A stretch of 64,000 nucleotides of DNA from Sunxiuqinia rutila. GTDB taxonomy: Bacteria > Bacteroidota > Bacteroidia > Bacteroidales > Prolixibacteraceae. The notes below the pieces were generated by a model, which saw nothing but the letters and a program-made list of their open reading frames with translations, was not told where the DNA came from and searched no databases. The stretch is taken from positions 1 through 64,000 of the forward strand of contig NZ_JBNGOT010000009.1 in the NCBI RefSeq assembly GCF_050589705.1, in the 5' to 3' direction. This document shows positions 53,116-62,075 of the stretch, piece by piece. A program made the position numbers and the translations under genes. How positions within the stretch are numbered: position 1 is the first letter of the stretch; the number at the start of each line of letters is the position of its first letter.

Positions 53116-54420
53116 TCAATCCGAAGCCAGCGCCTTTTTATAGGTATCGATGGCGCGTTGCCGGGCCATTTTATGCTCAACCATGGGCTGCGGATAGCCA
53201 AACCCGTCAAACTCGGGCACCCACCGGCGGATGTAGCTGAACTCGGGATCGAACTTTTGTGTTTGCAATGTTGGGTTAAACACCCGGAAATATGGCGCGG
53301 CATCGCAGCCTGTTCCGGCGGCCCACTGCCAGCCCCCATTGTTCGAGGCCAACTCATAATCGAGCAGTTTGCCGGCAAAGTAAGCCTCACCCCAGCGCCA
53401 GTCAATCAATAAGTGCTTGCACAAAAAGCTGGCAGTTACCATGCGAACACGGTTGTGCATGTAACCGGTTTCGTTCAACTGGCGCATGCCGGCATCCACC
53501 AGCGGGTAGCCCGTTGTGCCTTCGCACCAGCGGGCAAAGTCCTTCTCCGAGTTGATCCAGGGAATGTAGTCGTAAGCCGGCTTGAAGGAGCGCTTGGCCA
53601 CATGGGGGAAGTGCCACAGAATATCGGCATAAAAATTTCGCCAGATCAGCTCATTCAGAAATACCTCCGAATGCTGAACCGCCTTTTTGGTCAGACTACG
53701 GATGCTCAGGGTGCCAAAGCGCAAGTGAATGCCCAGGTGCGTGGTTCCGTTTCGGGCCGGAAAGTCACGATTGGCTGCATAGTTTTCTAAAAGTTTCGGG
53801 TCAATTTCTTTCGATGGAAACTTCAGCCCTCCCCTTCGAAATCCCAGGTCGCGCAAGGCAACAGCCTTCAAAGGTTCGGTTTTCAATAAGCCATTCAACA
53901 ACTTTTGCGAGGGATACGCTTCCAGTTCCAGCTTCCCAAATTCCTCCAGCCATTTCTTTTTATAAGGAGTAAAGACCGTATAAGGCTTCCCGTCATTTTT
54001 CAAGATATCGTTTTGATGAAAAATCACCTGATCCTTGTACGCATGAAACTCAACCTGATGGGCCTTCAGGAAAGCAGCCACCTGCTCATCACGCTCACGG
54101 GCGTCCGGCTCATAATCGGTGTTGCTATAAACCGCTTCCACCTCGTACTCCACCCACAAGCGCTTAAAAGCATTAAGGGGTTTGCCATGGTAAATCCACA
54201 GGGTGCTGTTGTGGCGCTCAAACTCTTCTTGCAGGCTCTTGACCTGGTCGGTAATAAACTCAACCCGGCTGTCATCATCCTCCAGGTCGTTCAGAATGGT
54301 GGTATCGAAAATGAAAACAGGCAATACCGGTTTCCCCGCGGCCAGCGCCCGGTACAAACCATGATTGTCAGTTATTCGAAGATCGCGACGGAACCAAAAC
54401 AGGTTAATTTTTTCTTTCAT
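53116..54420 (-). CDS. phrB: Deoxyribodipyrimidine photolyase
   Basis: This 434-residue class I photolyase/cryptochrome uses blue light and FADH to repair cyclobutane pyrimidine dimers. The N-terminal antenna domain begins INLFWFRRDLRITDNHGLYR. The C-terminal FAD domain shows GYPLVDAGMRQLNETGYMHN, WRWGEAYFAGKLLDYELASN and NGGWQWAAGTGCDAAPYFR. Length and motifs are full, so it should be active. It is a single gene; the 22-bp repeat array lies 37 bp past its stop. Confidence 0.95.
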   Translation of the reverse strand: MKEKINLFWFRRDLRITDNHGLYRALAAGKPVLPVFIFDTTILNDLEDDDSRVEFITDQVKSLQEEFERHNSTLWIYHGKPLNAFKRLWVEYEVEAVYSNTDYEPDARERDEQVAAFLKAHQVEFHAYKDQVIFHQNDILKNDGKPYTVFTPYKKKWLEEFGKLELEAYPSQKLLNGLLKTEPLKAVALRDLGFRRGGLKFPSKEIDPKLLENYAANRDFPARNGTTHLGIHLRFGTLSIRSLTKKAVQHSEVFLNELIWRNFYADILWHFPHVAKRSFKPAYDYIPWINSEKDFARWCEGTTGYPLVDAGMRQLNETGYMHNRVRMVTASFLCKHLLIDWRWGEAYFAGKLLDYELASNNGGWQWAAGTGCDAAPYFRVFNPTLQTQKFDPEFSYIRRWVPEFDGFGYPQPMVEHKMARQRAIDTYKKALASD

Positions 54421-54651
54421 AAGCTGAAGTAAAACGATTCAAATTACCTTTCACTTGTTGGTTGTCCAAAAATAAAAAAACTTGTTTCCTTCTTCCCCAT
54501 CCCATTTTGTTACAAGCATTTTTTTCTTTTCTTTTATAAGCCAATTTTCCTTGGCTTGCGGCAGGTTTTGCCAGGCCATTGAACAAGCAAGTTGGTTAAA
54601 CTAAAACGCAGGGACCATTAATTTGTTACAACCCGATAAAAAAATCAAGAA

Positions 54652-55677
54652 ATGAGCACCAGAGGCTTTGCCAGCGATAATAATGCCGGAGTGCATCCGG
54701 AAATTCTGAAAGCAATAGCAAGCGCCAACACCGGACACATGGTGGGCTATGGCGACGACCCGATTACCCGGGAAGCAATTCAGCTGTTTAAAAACGAGTT
54801 TGGACAGGATACCGAAGTTTTTTTTGTGTTTAACGGAACCGGTGCCAATGTGCTGGCCCTTTCCACGGTAACCCACTCGTTCAATTCAATTATTTGTGCC
54901 GACACGGCCCACATCCAGGTGGATGAATGCGGCGCTCCGGAAAAACTGACGGGCTGTAAACTGCTGCCGGTTCCGAGCGAAAAAGGCAAACTAAGCCCCG
55001 AAGGCATCCAGAAGTACCTGCATGGATTCGACTTTGAGCACCACGCCCAACCCAAGGTTATTTCCATTTCGCAGGTCACTGAAATGGGCACGGTTTATAC
55101 CGTAGACGAAATTAAAGCCATTACCAGTCTGGCCCACCAATACGGCTTGCTGGTGCATATGGACGGTGCCCGGATTGCCAATGCTGCCGTAGCGCTTGAC
55201 CTGCCTTTTCGTGCGTTTACCGTAGATGCCGGGGTGGATCTACTCTCATTTGGCGGAACAAAAAACGGCATGCTTATGGGCGAAGCCGTCCTGTTCTTCA
55301 ATCCGAAACTAACGCTCAACACCAAGTACATTCGCAAGCAAAGCATGCAGTTGTTTTCCAAAATGCGTTTCGTCAGTGCGCAGTTTTTAGCCTACTTCAA
55401 CCAGGAACTTTGGAAAAGCAATGCCCAACATGCCAACCAAATGGCCAAATTACTGGAGCAGGAAGTGTTAAAAACCGGCAAAGTACGATTAACCCAAAAG
55501 ACCGAAGCCAACGGTGTTTTTGCCATTCTTCCGCCAGCAGTTATCCCCCGGCTTCAGGAAAAATACTTTTTCTATCTGTGGGATGAATCGGCCTCGGAAG
55601 TGCGCTGGATGACCTCATTTGATACGACTGAAGAAGATGTATACGGATTTGTTAACCTGATTGACCAGTTACTTTAA
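54652..55677 (+). CDS. ltaE: Low-specificity L-threonine aldolase
   Basis: This 341-residue PLP enzyme cleaves L-threonine or allo-threonine to glycine and acetaldehyde. The N-terminal GFASDNNAGVHPEI, the VHMDGARIANAAVALD stretch and the PLP Lys204 in SFGGTKNGMLMGEAV identify it. The stop overlaps the rhomboid gene start (TAATG), so the two are translationally coupled although their functions are unrelated. Confidence 0.93.
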   Translation: MSTRGFASDNNAGVHPEILKAIASANTGHMVGYGDDPITREAIQLFKNEFGQDTEVFFVFNGTGANVLALSTVTHSFNSIICADTAHIQVDECGAPEKLTGCKLLPVPSEKGKLSPEGIQKYLHGFDFEHHAQPKVISISQVTEMGTVYTVDEIKAITSLAHQYGLLVHMDGARIANAAVALDLPFRAFTVDAGVDLLSFGGTKNGMLMGEAVLFFNPKLTLNTKYIRKQSMQLFSKMRFVSAQFLAYFNQELWKSNAQHANQMAKLLEQEVLKTGKVRLTQKTEANGVFAILPPAVIPRLQEKYFFYLWDESASEVRWMTSFDTTEEDVYGFVNLIDQLL

Positions 55678-56411
55678 TGCCACTATTCAACTATTATCCG
55701 CCAAAACACGACACCAGTGACCCGGAGCTGGAGAAGAAAATCTTCAAGCACAGCCTGGTGTTTCCCAGCTTGTTTTTGCTGGCTTTTTGGCTGACTTTTT
55801 TAGTTGAAACCACCCTTGATTTTGACTTTGCGGTGTACGGCATTTTCCCGTTGAAGTGGGAAGGCTTGAAAGGCATTTTGTTTTCCCCCTTCATCCACAG
55901 CGGCTACAAGCACCTGGCAGCCAACTCGGCTCCCTTTTTTGTGCTTTCACTGGCCTTGTTCTATTTCTACCGGAAGCTGGCCTACCGCATTTTCCTGCTC
56001 ATTTACTTTCTGTCGGGCCTGTGTGTGTGGCTGGCCGGACGCGAAGCTTGGCACATCGGAGCCAGCGGCGTGATTTACGGGCTGGCATCCTTCCTGTTCT
56101 TCAGCGGCATCTTTCGCAACGACACGCGCCTGCTGACCATCGCCATTATTGTGGTCTTCCTCTACGGGGGCATGTTCTGGGGAATGTTCCCTCTGAAGCC
56201 CGAAGTATCGTGGGAAAGCCATTTGTGGGGAGGCATCAGCGGATTAGTCCTGAGCATTTTTTACCGCAGACAAGGCCCGCAACGCCAGCGCTACGATTGG
56301 GAGGAGGAAGAAGAGGACGAGGAGGAAGAAGAACCCCTCCAGCCAGGCAATTTTTACACCAGTGATCACACAGGGAATTATTTCAATCCGAAAAATGAAA
56401 AAAACGATTAG
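55677..56411 (+). CDS. Rhomboid family intramembrane serine protease
   Basis: This 244-residue protein has six hydrophobic helices. The catalytic dyad is present: Ser130 in HIGASGVIYG and His182 in ESHLWGGISG, and a HSGYKHLAANS segment carries the conserved His/Asn region. A cytosolic tail after residue 200 is extremely acidic (a run of Asp/Glu at about 208-222). Rhomboids cut single-pass membrane proteins within the bilayer. The substrate is unknown. Confidence 0.9.
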   Translation: MPLFNYYPPKHDTSDPELEKKIFKHSLVFPSLFLLAFWLTFLVETTLDFDFAVYGIFPLKWEGLKGILFSPFIHSGYKHLAANSAPFFVLSLALFYFYRKLAYRIFLLIYFLSGLCVWLAGREAWHIGASGVIYGLASFLFFSGIFRNDTRLLTIAIIVVFLYGGMFWGMFPLKPEVSWESHLWGGISGLVLSIFYRRQGPQRQRYDWEEEEEDEEEEEPLQPGNFYTSDHTGNYFNPKNEKND

Positions 56412-56413
56412 AT

Positions 56414-56446
56414 GTTGAACAGCAGAAAAGAAATTGTGTAACTTTG
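56414..56446 (+). promoter_or_regulatory. nusB operon promoter
   Basis: GTTG at 56414-56417 and TAACTTTG at 56439-56446, with 21 bp between them, fit the Bacteroidota TTTG/TAnnTTTG promoter (-33 box with one mismatch). It lies 31 bp upstream of the nusB ATG. Confidence 0.65.
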
Positions 56447-56477
56447 CCATCTTTTAAAGAAAACTAGTTCTAAGACA

Positions 56478-57443
56478 ATGATTAGCAGAAGAATTATTCG
56501 CATTAAAGTTTTGCAGGTTTTATACGCCTTCTATTCCTCGCCTGACAAATCGATTAACAATACCGAGAGAGAGCTTTTCTTCAGTATCCAAAAGACCTAC
56601 GACCTTTACCATTATTTATTGGATTTAATAATTGAAGTCAGCAAACATGCTGAATCGGTGGTTGAGTTAAGAAAGAAAAAACACTTCCCCACAGAGGAAG
56701 ATTTGCATCCCAACACCCGGTTTATCCGCAATCAGCTTATTGCCCAACTGCAAACGAACGAGAGCCTGAACAAGTACCTGGAACAATCTAAGTTAAGCTG
56801 GGTTAACGAACCCGAGCTAATCAAGAAATTGTACCTGACCTTGGTTGACAGTGACTTCTACAAGAGTTACATGAATGATGCAGAAAGCTCTTACCAATCC
56901 GATAGAAAGTTTGTTGAGCAAGTATTTACCGATATTATTCTGCAATCAGAAGACTTGATTCAACTGCTGGAAGAACAAAGTATTTACTGGAATGACGATT
57001 TGGATTTCGTGGTGAGTATGATCATCAAAACCTTTAAAAAGTTTAAAGAATACACCCGCGAAGATCAGGCCCTGCTTCCGATGTTCAAAGACGAAGAAGA
57101 TCGCCAGTTTGTGAAGGACCTGTTCCGAAAAGTGGTATTAAACCACGACGAACTGAAAGAAACAGTCACCAAATACACCGTAAACTGGGATGTGGAACGC
57201 ATTGCCTTTATTGATGAATTGATTCTGGAAATGGCAATTGGCGAGTTTCTATACTTCCCATCCATTCCAACCAAGGTTAGCTTGAACGAATACATCGAAT
57301 TATCGAAATATTACAGCACCAAAAAGAGCCGGAACTTCATTAATGGAATTCTGGACAAAGCCCTGAAAGCCCTAAAGTCAGAAGATAAAATTATCAAGGC
57401 CGGCCGGGGTTTAATAGGAGAAGACAGCAACCTTCCCTCATGA
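56478..57443 (+). CDS. nusB: Transcription antitermination protein NusB (long form)
   Basis: This 321-residue protein has a C-terminal half (about 175-305) that matches NusB: VERIAFIDELILEMAIGEFL and KVSLNEYIELSKYYSTKKS and FINGILDKALK. The N-terminal half is a second helical region, which explains the length of twice the E. coli protein and is usual in Bacteroidota. NusB binds boxA RNA with S10 to support rRNA antitermination. It overlaps the next gene by ATGA. Confidence 0.93.
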   Translation: MISRRIIRIKVLQVLYAFYSSPDKSINNTERELFFSIQKTYDLYHYLLDLIIEVSKHAESVVELRKKKHFPTEEDLHPNTRFIRNQLIAQLQTNESLNKYLEQSKLSWVNEPELIKKLYLTLVDSDFYKSYMNDAESSYQSDRKFVEQVFTDIILQSEDLIQLLEEQSIYWNDDLDFVVSMIIKTFKKFKEYTREDQALLPMFKDEEDRQFVKDLFRKVVLNHDELKETVTKYTVNWDVERIAFIDELILEMAIGEFLYFPSIPTKVSLNEYIELSKYYSTKKSRNFINGILDKALKALKSEDKIIKAGRGLIGEDSNLPS

Positions 57444-57874
57444 AACATTTAGCCACCATATGTGTTTTGCTTATCGCTCTGAGCTGTCAGAACAGCAGCC
57501 GTAAAGGGGCGGTAAAAACAAGCACTAAGACGGGCACTCCAAAGTTTGAGATTCAGGAAAGATTCTATAATTTTGGTCAGTTACAGGCTGGCGAGGTGGT
57601 GGCCTATAGTTTTCACTTTACCAACAGCGGAGATGGAGCTCTGCTCATTGAAAAAGTAGAAACTGATTGCGGTTGCTTAAATACACATTTCCCAAAAGAA
57701 CCTGTTGCTCCCGGAGAATCGGGTTATATTGAAGTGGTATTTAACAGCGCCGGCGAAACCGGGCGGGTGTACAAGGAGCTACAAGTTGTGGCCAACACTC
57801 AACCCGAAATAACAAAACTGGCGGTTGCTGCAACTGTCGAAAATGAGCTAATAAATTTATACAGTAAAAACTAA
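57440..57874 (+). CDS. DUF1573 lipoprotein
   Basis: This 144-residue lipoprotein has lipidation at Cys16 (LIALSC). One Ig-like DUF1573 domain follows (FGQLQAGEVVAYSFHFTNSG, VETDCGCLNTHFPKEPVAPG, GYIEVVFNSAGETG). The DCGC motif is typical of the family, whose role is not established. It lies between nusB and yajC in a conserved order. Confidence 0.88.
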   Translation: MKHLATICVLLIALSCQNSSRKGAVKTSTKTGTPKFEIQERFYNFGQLQAGEVVAYSFHFTNSGDGALLIEKVETDCGCLNTHFPKEPVAPGESGYIEVVFNSAGETGRVYKELQVVANTQPEITKLAVAATVENELINLYSKN

Positions 57875-57882
57875 AGAATAAA

Positions 57883-58200
57883 ATGATGAACTACTTATTA
57901 ATGGCTCCCCAACCCGGTGCCGAACAAAACCCAATTACAACATTTCTTCCCTTGGTCCTGATTATTGTTGTTTTCTATTTCTTTATGATCAGACCACAGG
58001 TGAAAAGGCAAAAAGAATTGAAAAAATTCCGTGAAAGCCTTAGCAAAGGAGATAAAGTAGTAACAACTGGCGGAATCTACGGAAAAGTTGCCGAGATTAA
58101 AGACAACTACGTTCTGCTTCAGGTAGATGACAATGTCAAACTGCGTGTAGACAAAAGCGCTGTTGTGAAAGACATGTCAGATGTTACTCCACAAAAATAA
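57883..58200 (+). CDS. yajC: Preprotein translocase subunit YajC
   Basis: This 105-residue single-pass membrane protein has a short periplasmic N-terminus, a transmembrane helix (FLPLVLIIVVFYFFMIRPQV) and the cytosolic KRQKELKKFRESLSKGDKVV and TTGGIYGKVAEIKD motifs of YajC. It accompanies SecDF in the Sec holotranslocon. A terminator (58223-58253) follows directly. Confidence 0.95.
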   Translation: MMNYLLMAPQPGAEQNPITTFLPLVLIIVVFYFFMIRPQVKRQKELKKFRESLSKGDKVVTTGGIYGKVAEIKDNYVLLQVDDNVKLRVDKSAVVKDMSDVTPQK

Positions 58201-58222
58201 TTTTAGCATAGTAAAAGAGAGA

Positions 58223-58253
58223 AAGGGTCGACCGCAAGTCAACCCTTTTTTTT
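58223..58253 (+). terminator. Terminator after yajC
   Basis: AAGGGTCGAC pairs with GTCAACCCTT (one mismatch), followed by eight T. It separates the nusB-yajC transcript from the ybbR gene. Confidence 0.8.
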
Positions 58254-58260
58254 ATCTTTG
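58253..58260 (+). promoter_or_regulatory. -7 element next to the ybbR start
   Basis: TATCTTTG fits TAnnTTTG but lies only 5 bp before the GTG start, so a transcript from it would be leaderless or nearly so. No -33 box is evident. Confidence 0.35.
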
Positions 58261-58265
58261 ATTTC

Positions 58266-59267
58266 GTGGAAAACAAATGGCTACATAAAGTAAAACAGCT
58301 TACCCAAAAGTTTCAGATTAAGAATGAACGCAGGCTCGTCATCTACTTAATGTGTGTGGGAATTGCTTCCCTTTTTTGGTTGTTGAATGCGCTTGAAAAA
58401 GACTACTCCGTTGAACTGTCTTTTCCGGTTCGCTACACCAATATCCCTAAAAGCAAAACGCTGGTTAATACGCCACCCAAAAACTTTGTGTTGCAAGTCC
58501 GATCCGGAGGCTTTACCATACTGCGTTACAAGCTGAGTGTGGCCTTTTCGCCATTGGTATTTAACGTAGGTGAAATTGCCGGCGAACAGATCAATGGCAC
58601 GCAAAAAAACAACTATGCGATCTCAAGCCGCTACTACCGAAAAAAGATGTCGGATCAAATCAGCAATGAATTAAACCTGATCAGCATTCAGCCAGATACC
58701 GTTTATCTTGAATTTGACCGAATACTTACCCAAAAGAAAAAAGTAGTAGCTGACGTTAGCCTGGCATTTAAGAAACAGCACTACCTGTACGATGAAATTC
58801 TAGTCACTCCCGACTCCATTGAGGTACTTGGGCCTGAATCTATTTTGGACACCTTGCCGCATGTAAAGACCAATTCGCAACACTACAAAGATTTGGAGCA
58901 CCCGATTCAGCGCAATGTCTCTTTGCAGAAAATAAAAAACCTGGAGTTCAATCCCAACCGGGTAACCATACAAATTCCGGTAGAAGAGTTTACCGAAAAA
59001 CAACTGGTACTACCCATCCAAATTGACAGCCTTCCCCGGAAAACACATGTTCACCTGTTTCCTGCCGAAGTAAAAGTGACGTTCCTTGTTAGCTTAAGTC
59101 GCTTTTCCGACATTCAGGCTTCCGACTTTAGGGCCTCGGTATCCTATCAGGACATCCGGGACAATCAGGATTATCTGCCGGTGCAGCTCGACCAAAGCAA
59201 GGTACCGGTTCAGTTGAAGGGGCTCACCTATGCACCAATGAAAATTGAATACCTCATCGAAAACTAA
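58266..59267 (+). CDS. YbbR-like domain protein
   Basis: This 333-residue protein starts with GTG at 58266. An N-terminal transmembrane helix (YLMCVGIASLFWLLNALEK, about 27-45) is followed by YbbR-type beta domains, shown by ELSFPVRYTNIPKSKTLVN and DEILVTPDSIEVLGPESILD. In Firmicutes the equivalent, CdaR, regulates diadenylate cyclase; no cyclase gene is here, so only the domain type is asserted. coaE starts 4 bp later. Confidence 0.87.
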   Translation: MENKWLHKVKQLTQKFQIKNERRLVIYLMCVGIASLFWLLNALEKDYSVELSFPVRYTNIPKSKTLVNTPPKNFVLQVRSGGFTILRYKLSVAFSPLVFNVGEIAGEQINGTQKNNYAISSRYYRKKMSDQISNELNLISIQPDTVYLEFDRILTQKKKVVADVSLAFKKQHYLYDEILVTPDSIEVLGPESILDTLPHVKTNSQHYKDLEHPIQRNVSLQKIKNLEFNPNRVTIQIPVEEFTEKQLVLPIQIDSLPRKTHVHLFPAEVKVTFLVSLSRFSDIQASDFRASVSYQDIRDNQDYLPVQLDQSKVPVQLKGLTYAPMKIEYLIEN

Positions 59268-59271
59268 CAGC

Positions 59272-59859
59272 ATGTTTAAAGTAGGAATTACAGGTGGAAT
59301 TGGAAGTGGCAAGTCAACAATATGCAATTTCTTCAGTTTAAAAGGTATTCCGGTATTCAATGCCGACCTGGAAGCCAAGCGAATCATGAACAGTTCCTCC
59401 TTGGTGCGCAGCCAAATGATGCTTCACTTTGGCAACGACATCTATCTGGCGAACCAGCAACTGGACCGTCAAAAGTTAGCAGCGCTGATATTTAACTCCG
59501 AGCCGCTGCTGCAAAAAGTGAATGCGATTGTTCATCCCGCTGTCAGAAACTATTTTTTCGAGTGGTGCCAGAACCAACAAGCCCCTTACGTTGTTCACGA
59601 AGCCGCCATCCTTTTCGAAAGTGGTTTTTATAACATGATGGACTATACCATTTTGGTAACTGCTCCGGAGCAACAACGAATTGACCGGGTGATCCAAAGA
59701 GACCATAGCACCAGGGAACAAGTAAAGGAAAGGATAGCCAAACAATGGCCGGATGAAGAGAAGATGAAACTGGCCAATACAACAATTAATAATAACAACC
59801 GGGAGTTAATACTTCCGGTATTAATCGAATTAGATCAAAAATTTAGAACACATGGGTAA
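59272..59859 (+). CDS. coaE: Dephospho-CoA kinase
   Basis: The ATG at 59272 (MFKVGITGGIGSGKSTICNF) gives 195 residues; the frame extends nine codons upstream into the end of ybbR, which is not needed. The P-loop GGIGSGKST is at 8-16, with FNADLEAKRIM, VHEAAILFESGFY and RVIQRDHSTREQVKERIAKQ following. It phosphorylates dephospho-CoA in the last step of CoA synthesis. It overlaps the next gene by 8 bp. Confidence 0.95.
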   Translation: MFKVGITGGIGSGKSTICNFFSLKGIPVFNADLEAKRIMNSSSLVRSQMMLHFGNDIYLANQQLDRQKLAALIFNSEPLLQKVNAIVHPAVRNYFFEWCQNQQAPYVVHEAAILFESGFYNMMDYTILVTAPEQQRIDRVIQRDHSTREQVKERIAKQWPDEEKMKLANTTINNNNRELILPVLIELDQKFRTHG

Positions 59860-60592
59860 ATTTGCAAAATGGGTTGCCGGAGGTTTAGGATGGGCATTTT
59901 TTGGCCCGCTGGGAGGCATTCTTGGCTTTGTTGTCGGATCAATGGTTGACTCAGAAGCCGGCGTAGCTCCTCCCCCTCATCAAACAGCAACAGACGCAAG
60001 AAGAAGAACAACTACGGGTGGCTATGTCATGAGCTTACTGGTTTTGGTAGCTGCCGTGATGAAAGCGGATGGAAAGGTTTTAAAATCGGAACTAGACTAC
60101 GTCAAAGAGTTTTTTGTGCGCTCTTTCGGAGCCAGCTCAGCGCAAGAAGCCATCAAAATGTTGCGTGATATACTTAATCAGAATATCCCGGTAGCGGATG
60201 TTTGCCGGCAGATTCAGAAAAACATGGATTATTCTTCGCGCCTGCAACTGCTTCACTTCCTGTTTGGCATTGCTCAAGCCGACGGATCAGTTGATGAGAC
60301 CGAAAAAAACATGATTCGTATGATTGCCCAAACCATGGGTATCAGTCAGAAGGATCTGGAGTCCATCCAATCCATGTTCGTTCCCAACACCGACTCAGCT
60401 TATAAGATTCTGGAAGTTGAACGATCCGCTTCAAACGACGAAATTAAAAAGGCTTACCGGAAAATGGCCATGAAATACCACCCGGATAAGGTGAGCTACT
60501 TAGGCGATGATTTTCAGAATGCCGCAAAAGAGAAGTTTCAAAAGGTAAATGAGGCCTACGAAAACATCAAAAAAGAACGAAACTTTGCCTGA
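59852..60592 (+). CDS. TerB-like/DnaJ-domain protein (DjlA-like)
   Basis: This is a 246-residue co-chaperone. An N-terminal glycine-rich hydrophobic segment (WVAGGLGWAFFGPLGGILGF) resembles that of DjlA-type proteins. A TerB helical domain covers about 55-175, with acidic ADGKV and ADGSVDETEKN motifs, and a J domain about 182-246 with HPD at 210-212. It should stimulate DnaK at the membrane. It is the end of the ybbR-coaE run; a terminator follows. Confidence 0.9.
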   Translation: MGKFAKWVAGGLGWAFFGPLGGILGFVVGSMVDSEAGVAPPPHQTATDARRRTTTGGYVMSLLVLVAAVMKADGKVLKSELDYVKEFFVRSFGASSAQEAIKMLRDILNQNIPVADVCRQIQKNMDYSSRLQLLHFLFGIAQADGSVDETEKNMIRMIAQTMGISQKDLESIQSMFVPNTDSAYKILEVERSASNDEIKKAYRKMAMKYHPDKVSYLGDDFQNAAKEKFQKVNEAYENIKKERNFA

Positions 60593-60600
60593 TATAAAAA

Positions 60601-60637
60601 AAGAAGGCTGCTTTAAATTAAGCAGCCTTCTTTTTTA
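60601..60637 (+). terminator. Terminator after the DnaJ-domain gene
   Basis: AAGAAGGCTGCTT pairs with AAGCAGCCTTCTT across a short AAATT loop, then TTTT. It separates this gene from the convergent DUF3276 gene and could work in both directions. Confidence 0.9.
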
Positions 60638-60653
60638 TACTTTCAATTATCAA

Positions 60654-61079
60654 TCAGCTATTCAAGTCATCAAAGTCAACGCTGGTATAATCCTTCGTAG
60701 TCATTACCTCTTCCTCATCCTCAGAAATTGTCATCTCAATATCAATTTCTGCATCTTCAATTGACTGACTGGCTTTAATAAAGTCGATAACCTCATTTAA
60801 ACCATCAGAAAACTTCTCAAAATCCTCTTTGTACAGAAAGATTTTGTGTTTCTCGAAGTGAAACTTTCCATCCTGATCGTAACGTTTCTTACTCTCAGTA
60901 ATTGTTAAATAATACTCATCTTTTCGCGTTGATTTCACATCGAAAAAATAGGTTCTTTTTCCGGCTCTTACAGCTTTCGAAAAGATTTCTTCTCTAAATT
61001 TACTGTCGCCCTCTTTCATTTCATCTTTTTTATCAAAGCCTTCCATCTTGCTCGTAGTTAAGTTATTTTCCGAATTCAA
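60654..61079 (-). CDS. DUF3276 (PUR-domain) nucleic acid-binding protein
   Basis: This 141-residue cytosolic protein contains one DUF3276 domain, related to PUR-alpha: EEIFSKAVRAGKRTYFFDVK and DEYYLTITESKKRY and KIFLYKEDFEKFSDGLNEVI. The C-terminal tail is acidic (DIEMTISEDEEEV). Bacterial PUR proteins bind single-stranded nucleic acid; the target is unknown. It is a small gene conserved across Bacteroidota. Confidence 0.87.
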   Translation of the reverse strand: MNSENNLTTSKMEGFDKKDEMKEGDSKFREEIFSKAVRAGKRTYFFDVKSTRKDEYYLTITESKKRYDQDGKFHFEKHKIFLYKEDFEKFSDGLNEVIDFIKASQSIEDAEIDIEMTISEDEEEVMTTKDYTSVDFDDLNS

Positions 61080-61165
61080 TGTACCAAAAATAAAAAATTA
61101 TTTTGGAAATAATCGAAAACTGTTAATAAACAGCATTTTATTTTCAAGAGATTGAAGCTGAAAAA

Positions 61166-61984
61166 TTACTTACTGGCCTCATATAACCGCATGGCTTCCG
61201 GCATAATTTCGTTCAAAGCCGCAATCCGTTTGGAGTCTACAGGGTGTGTACTTAAAAACTCAGGAGGTTTTTGACCACTGTTGGCCGACATGCGTTGCCA
61301 AAAAGCAACAGCCTCTTGTGGATTATATCCGGCCATAGCCATAAAAATAAGCCCCATTTTATCCGCTTCGTATTCGTGCTGACGCGAAAAAGGCAGCATA
61401 ACTCCATACTGGGAGCCCAATCCATAAGCAGCAGAAAAGATAGCCTGCGTTTCGTTGGGTTTTTGTTTAAGGGCTTCGCCCAAAGCCATTCCGCCCATTT
61501 GCACCAACATAGAGTGACTCATGCGCTCATTTCCATGACGGGCAACAGCATGGGCAATTTCATGCCCCATCACCACAGCTAAACCAGTCTCAGATTGAGT
61601 CAACGGCAAGATTCCGGTGTAAATCACCACTTTCCCTCCAGGCATACACCAGGCATTGGGCACCTCGCTGTCCACCAAGTTAAACTCCCAATCGAAATAT
61701 TGCAAATAACTTTCGTAACCATTTTCTGTCAGGTACTTCTCTACCGCAGCTGAAATATTCCGACCTGCTCGCTTAACCATTTCTACCTGTTGCTCATTGG
61801 TCGATACCTTATTCGAATCCAGGAACTGATCGTAGCTCGTTAAACTCATGGCTACCATATTCGACTCAGGCAATAAACTCATCTGGCTCCTTCCGGTCAA
61901 GGGCACAGTGCTGCACGACTCCATCAATACGACAAGGGCAAACAGCATAATCAAGCCGGGGATTGTAATTTTGTGTGTTCTCAT
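61166..61984 (-). CDS. M48 family zinc metalloprotease lipoprotein
   Basis: The start at 61984 (MRTHKITIPG) gives 272 residues with a lipobox (VVLMESC, Cys24); an in-frame ATG ten codons upstream is weaker. The zinc motif HEIAH is at 141-145 within VVMGHEIAHAVARH, and the third ligand Glu lies in HEYEADKMGL. It resembles the Oma1/LoiP type that cleaves envelope proteins in quality control, here anchored by lipid. Confidence 0.92.
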   Translation of the reverse strand: MRTHKITIPGLIMLFALVVLMESCSTVPLTGRSQMSLLPESNMVAMSLTSYDQFLDSNKVSTNEQQVEMVKRAGRNISAAVEKYLTENGYESYLQYFDWEFNLVDSEVPNAWCMPGGKVVIYTGILPLTQSETGLAVVMGHEIAHAVARHGNERMSHSMLVQMGGMALGEALKQKPNETQAIFSAAYGLGSQYGVMLPFSRQHEYEADKMGLIFMAMAGYNPQEAVAFWQRMSANSGQKPPEFLSTHPVDSKRIAALNEIMPEAMRLYEASK

Positions 61985-62021
61985 CAGTACAAATATTTTT
62001 ATAAAGTTAAACAATCAAATT

Positions 62022-62056
62022 CAAAAAAAGGTGACCGAACGAGCCACCTTTTTTAA
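62022..62056. terminator. Terminator between folD and the M48 gene
   Basis: AAAAAAGGTG pairs with CACCTTTTTT around a 10-14 nt loop. On the minus strand it follows the folD stop and precedes the M48 gene. Confidence 0.75.
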
Positions 62057-62075
62057 ATAATATTGTTCAAAAAAA

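Noticed and set aside
53062..53555. Plus-strand frames opposite the photolyase gene
   Set aside because: They are antisense shadows of a conserved gene with Cys/Arg/Pro-rich products.
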